Source of the DNA: Acidovorax sp. A1169
GTDB lineage: Bacteria > Pseudomonadota > Gammaproteobacteria > Burkholderiales > Burkholderiaceae_C
Assembly (NCBI RefSeq): GCF_030704685.1
Contig: NZ_JAUZDX010000026.1
Coordinates: forward strand, 1-64,000
Direction of reading: 5' to 3'
Length of the DNA stretch: 64,000 bases
Within the stretch, counting starts at the first letter, position 1, and every line of letters begins with the position of its first letter. Below the pieces are notes generated by a model. That model saw only the letters and a list, made by a program, of their open reading frames with translations. It had not been told where the DNA came from and made no database searches. A program made the position numbers and the translations under genes. Positions 1 through 8,575 of the stretch are shown piece after piece.

Positions 1-28
1 CAGCAAAAGAACAGAAGCAACCACAGAC
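1..28 (+). repeat. Tail of interspersed structured repeat, copy U1
   Basis: The first bases match the outer end of the large repeats at 23.9, 24.6, 29.4 and 30.1 kb: an A-rich stretch followed by GAAGCAACCA. The body of this copy lies outside the window. The tail ends 77 bases before the selD start, much like other copies that end 64-97 bases before a start codon. Confidence 0.75.
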
Positions 29-100
29 ACCAAGCCGCAGCAGCACCACAAAGCACAATACCAACAATCCAGCCAGCCGCCCCAAGCACGCCCCACCTCC

Positions 101-1183
101 ATGACCACAACCACCCCAACCCCCGTCCGCCTCACCCAGTTCTCCCACGGCGGCGGCTGCGGCTGCAAGATCGCCCCCGGCGTCCTCTCCGAAATCCTGA
201 AAACCAGCGGTGGAGGACTCGCCGCCCTGCTCCCCAAAGAACTGCTGGTAGGCATCGAAACCGCCGACGACGCCGCCGTCTACCAGCTCAACGACGAGCA
301 GGCCCTCATTGCCACCACCGACTTCTTCATGCCCATCGTCGACGACCCGTTCGACTTCGGGCGCATCGCCGCCACCAATGCCATCAGCGATGTGTATGCC
401 ATGGGCGGGCGCCCCATCATGGCGCTGGCCATCGTGGCCATGCCGGTCAACCAGCTGCCGGTGGAGGTCATCGGCCGCGTGCTCGCAGGCGGCCAGGCCG
501 TGTGCCGCGCGGCGGGCATACCGATTGCCGGCGGGCACACCATCGACTCGGTCGAGCCCATCTACGGCCTGGTCGTGATGGGCCTGGTGCACCCCTCGCG
601 CGTGCGCCGCAACCGCGATGCGCGCGCCGGCGACGTGCTGGTGCTGGGCAAGCCGCTGGGCGTGGGCGTGCTCTCCGCCGCGCTGAAGAAAGGCCTGCTC
701 GACGACGCCGGCTACGCCCGCCTGGTGGAGACCACCACGCGCCTGAACACCCCCGGCATCGCGCTGGCCGAGCTCGACGGCGTGCACGCCCTCACCGACG
801 TCACCGGCTTCGGCATCGCCGGGCACACACTGGAGATGGCGCGCGGCGCCGGCCTGCGCGCCGTGCTCGACTGGCACCGCCTGCCGCTGCTGGGCGGCGT
901 GGCCGAATGGGCCGCACAGGGCATCGTCACCGGCGCATCGCGCCGCAACTGGGAGGGCTATGGCGCCGAGGTCACGCTGGCCGACGGCCTGCCTGCCACC
1001 GCCCAGGCCCTGCTCACCGACCCGCAAACCAGCGGCGGCCTGCTGGTCAGCTGCGCGCCACAGGCGGTCGATGCCGTGCTGCGCACCTTCCGCGAGCAGG
1101 GCTTTGCCGATGCCGCCGTGGTGGGGCACATGCAGCAGGGCGACGCAACAGGCGGCCCCGCCGGCCTCACGGTGGCGCCATGA
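101..1183 (+). CDS. selD: Selenide, water dikinase (selenophosphate synthase)
   Basis: SelD makes selenophosphate from selenide and ATP, the selenium donor for selenocysteine and for 2-selenouridine in tRNA. The 360-residue protein has the usual family length. The N-terminal glycine-rich catalytic loop SHGGGCGCKI carries Cys where many SelD proteins have selenocysteine. The AIRS-type ATP-binding domain follows, with TTDFFMPIVDDPFDFG, and further on ALTDVTGFGIAGH and LTDPQTSGGLL, all typical of the family. The stop codon overlaps the start of mnmH (ATGA), so the two are translationally coupled. No selA, selB or formate dehydrogenase is in the window, so the visible use of selenium here is tRNA modification. 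Confidence 0.97.
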   Translation: MTTTTPTPVRLTQFSHGGGCGCKIAPGVLSEILKTSGGGLAALLPKELLVGIETADDAAVYQLNDEQALIATTDFFMPIVDDPFDFGRIAATNAISDVYAMGGRPIMALAIVAMPVNQLPVEVIGRVLAGGQAVCRAAGIPIAGGHTIDSVEPIYGLVVMGLVHPSRVRRNRDARAGDVLVLGKPLGVGVLSAALKKGLLDDAGYARLVETTTRLNTPGIALAELDGVHALTDVTGFGIAGHTLEMARGAGLRAVLDWHRLPLLGGVAEWAAQGIVTGASRRNWEGYGAEVTLADGLPATAQALLTDPQTSGGLLVSCAPQAVDAVLRTFREQGFADAAVVGHMQQGDATGGPAGLTVAP

Positions 1184-2298
1184 AAGAGCCCGCGCGCGTG
1201 CACGACCGGCACGCCTTCGACACCCTGATCGACGCGCGCAGCCCGGCCGAGTACGCCATCGACCACATCCCCGGCTCCATCAACCTGCCCGTGCTCGACA
1301 ACGAAGAGCGGCGCATCGTCGGCACCCTGTACAAGCAGGTCGGCGCCTTCGAGGCGCGGCGCGTGGGCGGCGCCATGGTGGCCGCCAACCTGGCGCGCCA
1401 CCTGCAGGGCCCGCTGGCCGACCGCCCCCCGGGCTGGAAGCCCCTGGTCTACTGCTGGCGCGGCGGCCTGCGCAGCGGCTCCATGACCACCTGGCTGCGC
1501 ATGGTCGGCTGGGACGCCCAGCAACTGGCCGGCGGCTACAAGGCCTGGCGCCGCCACGTCATCGACACCATCGAGCAGCGCGCCCCCGCCCTGCCCCTGG
1601 TGGTGCTGTGCGGCGCCACCGGCACCGCCAAGACCCGGCTGCTGCACGCCCTGGCCGCCCAGGGCCAGCAGGTGCTGGACCTGGAGGCCCTGGCCCGGCA
1701 CAAGGGCTCGCTGCTCGGCGCCCTGCCCGACGTGGCCCAGCCCTCGCAAACCGCCTTCGAGACCGCCATCGCCAGCGTGCTCGAACACCTGGACCCGGCC
1801 CGCCCCCTGTACATCGAAGGCGAAGGCCGCCGCATCGGCCGCCTCACCGTGCCCCTCACCCTGGTCGAGCGCATGCGCGCCAGCCCCTGCATCGAGCTGC
1901 GCGCCAGCACCGCCGCGCGCGTGGAATACCTGCTGCGCGACTACGCCTACCTGGGCGACCGCCCCCAGTGGCTGGCCGACCAGTTGGCGCCCTTGAAACC
2001 CCTGCACGGCAACGAGACCATCGCCGCCTGGCAGGCCATGGCCCTCGCGCGCCAGCTGCCCCAGCTGTTCGAAGCCCTGGCCACCCGGCACTACGACCCG
2101 TCATACGCGCGCTCGCACCGCTCGTACTTCCGCGCGTGGGAGCAGCGGCAGGTGGTGGACGCGGCGGACCTGTCGCCGCCGGGTATCGAGGCGCTGGCGT
2201 ACAGGATTACTGGCTTGCGCAACGAAGAAGGCCACGGCGAAGAAGAACAGGCAGGGCAAGCACCGCAAGGGGCTCAGGGAGCGCCAGCGTCCCCCTGA
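1180..2298 (+). CDS. mnmH: tRNA 2-selenouridine synthase
   Basis: MnmH (SelU) replaces sulfur by selenium in 2-thiouridine at the wobble position of tRNAs for Lys, Glu and Gln, using selenophosphate from SelD. The 372-residue protein starts with a rhodanese domain: DARSPAEYAIDHIPGS near the start and VYCWRGGLRSGS around residue 90, holding the catalytic Cys. A P-loop domain follows (GATGTAKTRLL near residue 146) and a C-terminal RSHRSYFRAWEQRQVVD segment. The ATG at 1180 overlaps the selD stop; an open frame extends upstream through selD, but the rhodanese domain begins only here. The last residues form a charged low-complexity tail. Confidence 0.95.
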   Translation: MKEPARVHDRHAFDTLIDARSPAEYAIDHIPGSINLPVLDNEERRIVGTLYKQVGAFEARRVGGAMVAANLARHLQGPLADRPPGWKPLVYCWRGGLRSGSMTTWLRMVGWDAQQLAGGYKAWRRHVIDTIEQRAPALPLVVLCGATGTAKTRLLHALAAQGQQVLDLEALARHKGSLLGALPDVAQPSQTAFETAIASVLEHLDPARPLYIEGEGRRIGRLTVPLTLVERMRASPCIELRASTAARVEYLLRDYAYLGDRPQWLADQLAPLKPLHGNETIAAWQAMALARQLPQLFEALATRHYDPSYARSHRSYFRAWEQRQVVDAADLSPPGIEALAYRITGLRNEEGHGEEEQAGQAPQGAQGAPASP

Positions 2299-2299
2299 A

Positions 2300-2758
2300 C
2301 TACGCCGCCGAGCGCAGCCCCGCCAGCCGCGTGAGCGCCTGCTCCTGCCACCGAAACTCGTCACCAAAGGCGGACCGGTCCATCACCGCCGCGCCGCCAT
2401 AGGCATACACCGAGGCATAGGCCGCGTAGCTGGCAGCATCCAGCGCACGCCCGGCCAGCGCATGTGCCACCGCATTCGTCGCAGACACCGCCGCATGCGC
2501 CGCGCCGTCGATCGACTTCGATCCCGGGTGGCTTCTCGCAACCCGCTCCACCTCGCCGCGGGCCGCCTCCAGGCCGGCAAAGTCCAGCGCGCCCGCCACA
2601 TAAGCCCCCAGGCGGTCCAGCGCCGCCACCGCGCGCGCATCCTCCAGCAAATGCCGCACCCGCTCCACGCAGGCCAAGCCGAAGGCATAGCGCAGTTGCG
2701 CATGGGATTCATGCGCCAGGTCCAGGGACCGGGCCAGTGCGGTGAGCTCTTCGTTCAT
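2300..2758 (-). CDS. Putative immunity protein (Imm-5-like helical family)
   Basis: A 152-residue soluble protein, alanine-rich and predicted largely helical. It begins MNEELTALARSLDLAH and has repeated Ala-Tyr segments (AASYAAYASVYAYGG) and a C-terminal EFRWQEQALTRL. This resembles proteins annotated as putative immunity proteins of the Imm-5-like helical group; that is recollection of the family, not a search. It converges with mnmH, with a single base between the stop codons. No toxin gene with a polymorphic-toxin architecture is next to it, so an orphan immunity role is inference. Confidence 0.55.
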   Translation of the reverse strand: MNEELTALARSLDLAHESHAQLRYAFGLACVERVRHLLEDARAVAALDRLGAYVAGALDFAGLEAARGEVERVARSHPGSKSIDGAAHAAVSATNAVAHALAGRALDAASYAAYASVYAYGGAAVMDRSAFGDEFRWQEQALTRLAGLRSAA

Positions 2759-2844
2759 GGCGGTCGTTCCGTTTTTCCACGCGAGGCGGCCAAGGCGCCA
2801 TCATCCACGGTGCCAACCGAATCGCCAAGCAGGCGCCCCAACTA

Positions 2845-3282
2845 CCTCGCCGCGCTGGGCCCCGGCAGAGCGTTCGCGCCACTCGCGTCGGCAGCGCGCA
2901 GCGCGACCCGACCCCAGGCGCAGCTGCGAAGCAGCAGCCGGGTGGTACTCCCTCCCCACCCCTTCTGGCTGCGCCGAGAAGCGCAGGAGCTGGGGTGGGC
3001 GTGTGTGCCGAAGGACACACACGCTTCGTTGTCTAGCTTGCCGATGCTGTCTGAGCGGAGTTCACCCGCAGGGGGAACGCAGCGTGTTCATCGGCACCAC
3101 CCCAGAACCGAGCATCGCAGGCTGCCCCCGTTCGCCCGCCAGGGTGAATGGGGGACGCAGACTGGGGGTCGCCTTCTCTTTGGTGACTTTCTCTTGGCGA
3201 CGCAAGAGAAAGTCACTGCGCCGCCGGGCGCACACCCCGGCCTCCGCCCTCCACACCAAAGCACGCAGCGACCACAGACGGC
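2845..3282 (+). repeat. Interspersed structured repeat, copy U2
   Basis: This fills most of the gap between the immunity-like gene and the next gene. It contains the same ordered hairpins as the copies at 23.9-24.6 and 29.4-30.1 kb: GTGTGTGCC...GGACACACAC near 3000-3026, CCCCCGTTCGCCC...GGGTGAATGGGGG near 3126-3155, ACTTTCTCTTG...CAAGAGAAAGT near 3187-3215, then GCGCCGCCGGGCGC and the CACCCCGGCCTCCGCCCTC end. Its tail runs into the convergent gene, not into an outward start codon. No convincing coding frame is seen in it. Confidence 0.8.
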
Positions 3283-3334
3283 AAGCCCAGGCAAGACGCT
3301 GCCCTGCCCCACTGGCCGCAGGCCCACTTCATAA

Positions 3335-3715
3335 CTACAGACGCCTTCTCCGACCGCCCATCAGCATCAACAGCACACCTCCGTAAAGCCACCCCATCGA
3401 AACCATGGGAAAAAAATACAGGTCTGCCTCCGTATTCAAGCCAGCGCAGCCCCCAGGGTGGATGAAGCATCGCCAAACCACGGAAACGATCACCATCGAT
3501 GCGTAACCCGCCACACCTCCAGCAATGCAATCCAGCATCAGCGACCTTTTCCAGCAAACCTTTCGATAGGCCAACCACGCAGCCGCAAGCACGAGGAAAT
3601 AGACCGCAAGAAGTACCAGGTAGGGCTGCTGATTGGCGATCAACGCGATCCACAGCGCATACACCAACGTCATTACCAGCGCTGCGGCCAACCGGACCAT
3701 CGATTCAACGCGCAT
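3335..3715 (-). CDS. Hypothetical four-helix membrane protein
   Basis: The 126-residue product has about four hydrophobic segments (around residues 7-25, 30-50, 60-85 and 98-120) with an Arg-rich end (GGRRRRL). I chose ATG at 3715 because AGGAG lies nine bases upstream; a GTG two codons earlier is also possible. No family is recognised. It lies in a run of small minus-strand orphan genes (3.3-4.1 kb), and its composition is less GC-rich than the flanking housekeeping genes, which fits horizontally acquired DNA. Confidence 0.6.
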   Translation of the reverse strand: MRVESMVRLAAALVMTLVYALWIALIANQQPYLVLLAVYFLVLAAAWLAYRKVCWKRSLMLDCIAGGVAGYASMVIVSVVWRCFIHPGGCAGLNTEADLYFFPMVSMGWLYGGVLLMLMGGRRRRL

Positions 3716-3795
3716 AACCACCTGCTCCTGGCAACGGCTGCACAGGCCATGTCAAGCCAAGGTCCACCAGGACGGTGCCGAGGATGCAATCACAA

Positions 3796-4131
3796 TCATG
3801 GCTGCACAGGGCCATCGATCCTGGACACCCATTCCTCATACTCCCGCCTGGTCTTCTGCAGTAGTGAGAAATCACAGGGGTCCGCGTTCAACGCCGATCT
3901 GAAGTGATTCTCGGCACCCCTGATGTGCTTCTTGGAGATCAAGAAGGCTATCCACGACTCATCAACATCGATGCGCCGACCCTTGTGCAATAAAGAGTGC
4001 AGTTGATCAATGACGTGAAATTTCGCGTTCACTTCAACGGCGTCACCAAGCATCCCTGGCCGCTCATTAAAAATGTGGTTGAAACTTGCGACCAGCGCTT
4101 TGATTTCCTGGATCGTTTCCTGATCAGTCAT
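3796..4131 (-). CDS. Hypothetical protein, 111 residues
   Basis: A soluble protein with mixed charge, starting MTDQETIQEIKALV. Its middle (LISKKHIRGAENHFRSALNADP) looks like a single TPR-like helical hairpin. No family is recognised. It is transcribed toward the membrane protein at 3335-3715 with a gap of about 80 bases, so the two may share a transcript. The ATG at 4131 opens the frame; I see no strong ribosome binding site. Confidence 0.55.
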   Translation of the reverse strand: MTDQETIQEIKALVASFNHIFNERPGMLGDAVEVNAKFHVIDQLHSLLHKGRRIDVDESWIAFLISKKHIRGAENHFRSALNADPCDFSLLQKTRREYEEWVSRIDGPVQP

Positions 4132-4279
4132 CGTTCATAAACTCCCGCTCAAATTGATCCTGACTATGGGTAGCTGCTTTGACGCCGCTATGCAGCAGGC
4201 TTGGACTTCTATATAACGAAGAAGGTCGTGCAAGCAAAAGAACCTTGGCATATCCCAGCGCACGCTAAACCGACCCCAT

Positions 4280-5203
4280 CTACCCCGCCCTCTCCGCCTT
4301 CGCCGTAGCCACCAACCACTCTTTCAACGCCAGCGCCGCAGGCCGCAGCACCACATCCCGCCGCTGCACCAGGTAATACCCCTTGCCCACCGGCAACCGC
4401 AGCGCCGGAAACGGCTCCACCAACCACCCCTCCCGCAACTCCACCTCGGTCAGGATGGCACTGCTCAGCACCACCCCCTGCCCGTGCCGCGCAGTCTCCA
4501 GCGCCATCATGCTCTGGTCGAAATGCTGGCCCGCAATGGCGTCGATGCGCGCCTCGGCCAGGCCGCTGAAGCTCTGCAGCCAGGGCTTCCAGTACGGCAG
4601 CAAGGTCGTGTGCAGCAGCGTGGCGCGCACCAGGTCGTCGGGCGCCTTCAGGCGCAGCTTGCGCAGGTAGGCGGGCGCGCAGTACAGGCGGGCCTCGTCG
4701 GGGTACAGCAGCGTGCTGCGCAGCGCCCGGTCCCTGCCGTCGAAATAGCGGATGGCCAGGTCCACCGGCTCGCGCTCGAAGTCGCTGAGCACCGTGGTCG
4801 CGCCCAGGTGCAGCGACACATCGGGCCGGTGCTGCAAAAACGCCGCCATGCGCGGCGCGAACCACTTGGCCGCCAGGGTGGGCGGCATCGACAGCCAGAC
4901 CGCATTGCGCTGCAACTGCGCCTGCTGCACCTGCTGGGCGCGCAGCTCCTCGCTGGCCTGCCCGATGCGTGCCAGCGCAGGACCCACCGTGCCCCAGTAA
5001 GCCAGCGCCTGCGCCGTGGGCTGCACCTGCCGCACCGAGCGCACGAACAGCGGCGTGCCCAGCCAGTCCTCCAGGTTCTTGATCTGCTGGCCCACGGCGC
5101 CGGGCGTCACGTGCAGCTCTTGCGCGGCCAGGCTGAAGCTGGCGTGCTTCATCGCGGCATTGAAGGCGAGCAGTGCCTTGATGGGAACAGGGGTGGTGGT
5201 CAT
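4280..5203 (-). CDS. LysR-family transcriptional regulator (GcvA-like)
   Basis: A 307-residue regulator of normal LysR length. The N-terminal winged helix-turn-helix spans about residues 8-67 (ALLAFNAAMKHASFSLAAQELHVTPGAVGQQIKNLE), and the substrate-binding domain follows (AIRYFDGRD, LYCAPAYLRK). The helix-turn-helix sequence is nearest the GcvA-type subgroup. It is divergent from the MFS transporter at 5381, with about 177 bases between them, the usual arrangement for a LysR regulator acting on its neighbour. The effector cannot be told from sequence. Confidence 0.93.
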   Translation of the reverse strand: MTTTPVPIKALLAFNAAMKHASFSLAAQELHVTPGAVGQQIKNLEDWLGTPLFVRSVRQVQPTAQALAYWGTVGPALARIGQASEELRAQQVQQAQLQRNAVWLSMPPTLAAKWFAPRMAAFLQHRPDVSLHLGATTVLSDFEREPVDLAIRYFDGRDRALRSTLLYPDEARLYCAPAYLRKLRLKAPDDLVRATLLHTTLLPYWKPWLQSFSGLAEARIDAIAGQHFDQSMMALETARHGQGVVLSSAILTEVELREGWLVEPFPALRLPVGKGYYLVQRRDVVLRPAALALKEWLVATAKAERAG

Positions 5204-5380
5204 GGATGGTGCAGATTTTCTGCGCTATGGCGCAAATCTAATCGATTGCCGGCCAGGGTGTCCACCACCACAATCTGCACTGCAAGCCTGCGCCATTGGC
5301 AAGTGCACCATGCAGCGCCCCCCATGTGCATGCGCAAAGCGCCTCGCCACCGACAACACAACAGCCAGAGTTCTTCACCC

Positions 5381-6616
5381 GTGCCAGAACACAGCAGCAG
5401 CAACACCAGCCCCAACCCCTGGCTTATCGTCGGCGTGGCCGGAGCCATCCTCATGGTCACCATGGGTTCGCGCCAGTCGCTCGGCCTGTTCCTCTCGCCG
5501 CTCAACACCCACACCGGCCTGGGCGTGGCCAGCATCAGCTTTGCCATGGCCATCGCGCAACTGGTGTGGGGGGCGGTGCAGCCCGTCTTCGGAGCGGTGG
5601 CCGACCGCTGGGGCCCGGGCCGCGTCATCGTGCTCGGGGCCGTGCTGCTGGCGGCAGGGTCGGCGCTGACGACCCAGGTGACCAGCCAGTTCGGGCTGAT
5701 CTTCGCCATCGGCCTGCTCAGCGCGGCGGGTGCCGGGGCGGGCAGCTTTTCCATCCTGATCGGCGCCACCGCGCAGCGCATTCCAGCAGAGCGCCGGTCG
5801 TTTGCCGGCGGCGTGATCAACGCGGGCGGCAGCGCGGGGCAGTTCATCTTTGCGCCGCTCAACCAGGCGGTGATGTCGGCCTTCGGCTGGATGAGCGCCA
5901 TGTGGATGATGGCCGTGCTGGCACTCACCACCGCGCCCATGGCCTGGTGGCTGCGCGGCAGCAACCACAACAACAAGGCCTCTGCAACAGGCGCCGATGG
6001 CCAGCAGACGATAACCCTGCGCCAGCAGTTGCGCATCGCATTGCGCGACCGCAGCTACTGGTGCCTGCACGCGGGCTTTTTCACCTGCGGCTTCCACATC
6101 GCCTTCCTGGTCACCCACATGCCCGGCGAAGTGGCCCTGTGCGGGCTCAGCACCAACGTAGCCGCCACCTCGTTGGCCATCATCGGCCTGGCCAACGTGG
6201 CGGGCAGCCTGGCAGCCGGCGCCCTGGGCTCGCGCGTGCGCATGAAGATGATCCTGTTCTGGATGTACGCCTCGCGCGCCGTGGCCATCCTCCTCTACCT
6301 GGCCGCACCCAAGGACGCATGGACCTTCTACGCCTTCGCCGCTGTGCTCGGCGCCACCTGGCTGGCCACCGTGCCGCCCACCGCCGGCATCACCGCCAAG
6401 CTCTTCGGCACCCGCTACCTGGCCACCCTGTTCGGCCTGACCCTGCTGAGCCACCAGATCGGCGGCTTCTTCGGCGCCTGGCTGGGCGGGCTCACCGTGG
6501 TGAACACGGGCGCCTACACGTGGATGTGGTGGGCCGATGCGGCGCTGGCACTGGCCGCGGCGCTGGTGAACCTGCCGATCAAGGAGGCTCGGGTGGTGCG
6601 GTTGGCGGCAGCTTGA
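5381..6616 (+). CDS. MFS transporter
   Basis: A roughly 411-residue major facilitator protein with 12 predicted membrane helices. Family signs are the loop between helices 2 and 3 (FGAVADRWGPGRVIVLG) and GITAKLFGTRYLATLFGLTLL late in the protein, as in oxalate/formate-antiporter-like members. The start is uncertain: GTG at 5381 gives a short polar N-terminus before the first helix, and an in-frame ATG lies upstream at about 5324. It is divergent from the LysR gene and probably controlled by it. The substrate is not predictable from sequence. Confidence 0.9.
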   Translation: MPEHSSSNTSPNPWLIVGVAGAILMVTMGSRQSLGLFLSPLNTHTGLGVASISFAMAIAQLVWGAVQPVFGAVADRWGPGRVIVLGAVLLAAGSALTTQVTSQFGLIFAIGLLSAAGAGAGSFSILIGATAQRIPAERRSFAGGVINAGGSAGQFIFAPLNQAVMSAFGWMSAMWMMAVLALTTAPMAWWLRGSNHNNKASATGADGQQTITLRQQLRIALRDRSYWCLHAGFFTCGFHIAFLVTHMPGEVALCGLSTNVAATSLAIIGLANVAGSLAAGALGSRVRMKMILFWMYASRAVAILLYLAAPKDAWTFYAFAAVLGATWLATVPPTAGITAKLFGTRYLATLFGLTLLSHQIGGFFGAWLGGLTVVNTGAYTWMWWADAALALAAALVNLPIKEARVVRLAAA

Positions 6617-6679
6617 ACAACCGGGTGCAAGGACACCAGAGCTCGTATCACCGAAGAGGCTGCTGAGCCAGCCTCGTCT

Positions 6680-6961
6680 TCATTCTTTCTTGCGCAGAAA
6701 TGCTCTCAGTTCCAGAAAAAACCGTACCACGAACCAGTAGCAGACTGCCGTCAACAAGGTAGCAACCGCCCATGCAACATAGTCGTTGATGCCGCTGAAA
6801 AGTCCTATGAACACCGGGATCATCCCGGGACAAAGGACGAGCAACACGCTGGCACCCGAAGAGTGGGCAATGGCCATCCCGTTCGCCTCGACCATCCAAA
6901 CCATTGCGGCAGCCAAGGCCAGGAGGAACACTGCGCTCGTCGGCAGGAGTTTCCTCACCAT
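6680..6961 (-). CDS. Small hypothetical membrane protein
   Basis: A 93-residue product with three hydrophobic segments (around residues 8-25, 36-58 and 63-82) and a basic end (RAFLRKKE). I took ATG at 6961 (MVRKLLPTSAV) because the first helix begins just after it; the frame is open upstream to 7105 with unlikely residues. No family is recognised. It sits among other small minus-strand membrane genes (3335, 7190, 10055). Confidence 0.55.
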   Translation of the reverse strand: MVRKLLPTSAVFLLALAAAMVWMVEANGMAIAHSSGASVLLVLCPGMIPVFIGLFSGINDYVAWAVATLLTAVCYWFVVRFFLELRAFLRKKE

Positions 6962-7189
6962 CTCGCGCTCACAAGCCAAGACGCACACAGGATGCAGGTC
7001 GCGCCCAATCCAAACTTCAGCATGTCGGCCCGTACTGAAGAAATGAACGGAAAAATCTATGCACGACCAAAAGCGTACCAGAGGCAACCAGGAGGCCCAA
7101 GGCAATCACTCGACGAATATTCCCCATCTCTCATCCACAGCTTTTTCGAAAAACCAACCTCGGAAGAAGGGCGTGACCGCTCATATCAA

Positions 7190-7597
7190 TCAAGACACGT
7201 CCAACTGCCTTGCCACCACATTCACCACGAGGCTGCCAGCGTACGCAATAGCCAGGCATGGGAATATCAAGAAACTCAAGATGGGGCTCATGGACTTATC
7301 GACCAGAAAAAAACACCCTTCGCCAAGGTTGATGACGACGAAACCAAGAAGCACATCCAGGCCCCAAGCAGCCATCCCCATCAAGACAAAAACCCCCAGG
7401 ATCGCAGCTCCTTCCCCCGCATTTTTTGGCAGACTTTCTTTTTTGAAGAGAAGAGCGCATACAGCGATCATTACACTGAAGTAGACCCAGATTTCAGCTG
7501 ACAAGGCGCAATTTACTTCAGCGAGCAAAAGCAACACGCCTCTCGTCATTGCAGCGCAGAGCAGGACATTTGCTGATACTTCGATGGGTTTGTTCAC
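7190..7597 (-). CDS. Small hypothetical membrane protein
   Basis: A 135-residue protein with about four hydrophobic segments: residues 8-30, 36-50, 66-90 and 105-128. The start would be GTG at 7597 (MNKPIEVSANVLLC). No family is recognised. It is separated from the gene at 6680-6961 by more than 200 bases in which I see nothing clear. Base composition is lower in GC than the neighbouring core genes. Confidence 0.55.
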   Translation of the reverse strand: MNKPIEVSANVLLCAAMTRGVLLLLAEVNCALSAEIWVYFSVMIAVCALLFKKESLPKNAGEGAAILGVFVLMGMAAWGLDVLLGFVVINLGEGCFFLVDKSMSPILSFLIFPCLAIAYAGSLVVNVVARQLDVS

Positions 7598-7665
7598 GGC
7601 GAGACGTTATCGACAATTCCAGCAGTCGGCAACTCAGATGTTGCACGACCCGGATCGACCCGGCC

Positions 7666-8001
7666 CTACACCCCCAACTTCTGGAGCAACCCCACCGCCC
7701 GGTACGGCACCTCCTTCACCCCCTCCAGCAAGAACACCGTGGAGCGTGAATGCTGCGTGCGCAGCGGGATCAGCGGCGCGTAAGCATCCGAGTCGTACCA
7801 GGCGCGCGCCTGCTCCATGGAGGGGAAGGCGATCACCACGCAGTCGCCGCCGAACTTGCCCTCCTTCAACTCCGGGCGCGTGCCGTGCACGAGAAACTCC
7901 CCGCCAAACGGCGCCAGCGTGGCGTCGATGCGCTGCAGGTAGGTGACGATGTCGGGGCCGAACTGCAGGTCTTCGAGCAGGCCGATGGCGTAGGCGGTCA
8001 T
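7666..8001 (-). CDS. DUF1330 domain protein
   Basis: A 111-residue protein of the dimeric alpha/beta-barrel (ferredoxin-like) DUF1330 family. The pattern is typical: FGPDIVTYLQRIDATLAPFGGEFLVHG, then VVIAFPSMEQARAWYDSDAYAPLIPLR, where Tyr-Asp-Ser and the following Pro are conserved. AAGGAC lies upstream of the ATG at 8001. Members are small cytoplasmic proteins of unknown or enzyme-associated function. It stands alone on the minus strand, with an unrelated gene starting on the other strand about 230 bases away. Confidence 0.88.
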   Translation of the reverse strand: MTAYAIGLLEDLQFGPDIVTYLQRIDATLAPFGGEFLVHGTRPELKEGKFGGDCVVIAFPSMEQARAWYDSDAYAPLIPLRTQHSRSTVFLLEGVKEVPYRAVGLLQKLGV

Positions 8002-8228
8002 GATGGATGTCCTTGGAAGAAAAAGGTGGTGGATGAACCCTTGGGCGGGGCACTGCGCCCGGGCCGTCAGGTGCCACTGTAGAAACGACCGTGTTGCGCG
8101 TCGATTACGTCCGAGGTCATGTTTTGCACGACAGCGCGCCTGCGCCGCCGGCTTTCACGCCATCCCGCGTTACAGTCAAGCAGTCGAGGGGGCACCACTG
8201 CCCCACCCCGCAAGACCATCCAGGAGCC

Positions 8229-8516
8229 ATGACGATGACTGCCGCCCCGCCAGAGCCAACAGCACAGACCACCCCCACCACCCACCACCAGGCCGCCAGC
8301 GCCTGCCTGGAAGCCTGGCTCGCAGCCCTGGCGGCGGACATCCAGCACGAGAGCAACCGCCCCAACCCCGACACCGCCAAGATGGAGCGCCTGGTCGCCG
8401 ACCGCAGCAAGCTGTTCCAGGAGCGCACTGCGCTGGAGGCCAACGACAAGAGCGCCATTGCCCGCATCGTCGCGGACTACGCCGCCGCGCTGCAGTCCCG
8501 CAAGCTCAAGGTCTGA
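8229..8516 (+). CDS. Hypothetical protein, 95 residues
   Basis: A small, probably helical protein with a Pro/Thr-rich start (MTMTAAPPEPTAQTTPTT) followed by an amphipathic region (KMERLVADRSKLFQERTALEANDKSAIARIVADYAAALQSRKLKV). AGGAG lies just before the ATG at 8229. No family is recognised. The AraC gene begins 60 bases downstream on the same strand, so the two may be co-transcribed. Confidence 0.6.
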   Translation: MTMTAAPPEPTAQTTPTTHHQAASACLEAWLAALAADIQHESNRPNPDTAKMERLVADRSKLFQERTALEANDKSAIARIVADYAAALQSRKLKV

Positions 8517-8575
8517 CCGGCAGCCCCTTGCCACAGAATTGAACGGGGCGGATACACCCACCCAGGGCCGCCCCA

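Noticed and set aside
958..2091. A 377-codon minus-strand frame opposite selD/mnmH
   Set aside because: Low-complexity Gly/Gln/Ala residues; both plus-strand genes carry full family motifs.
2759..3334. Overlapping frames of 200-290 codons across repeat U2
   Set aside because: They follow the hairpin repeat, are Arg/Pro/Ser-rich in every phase, and lack ribosome binding sites.
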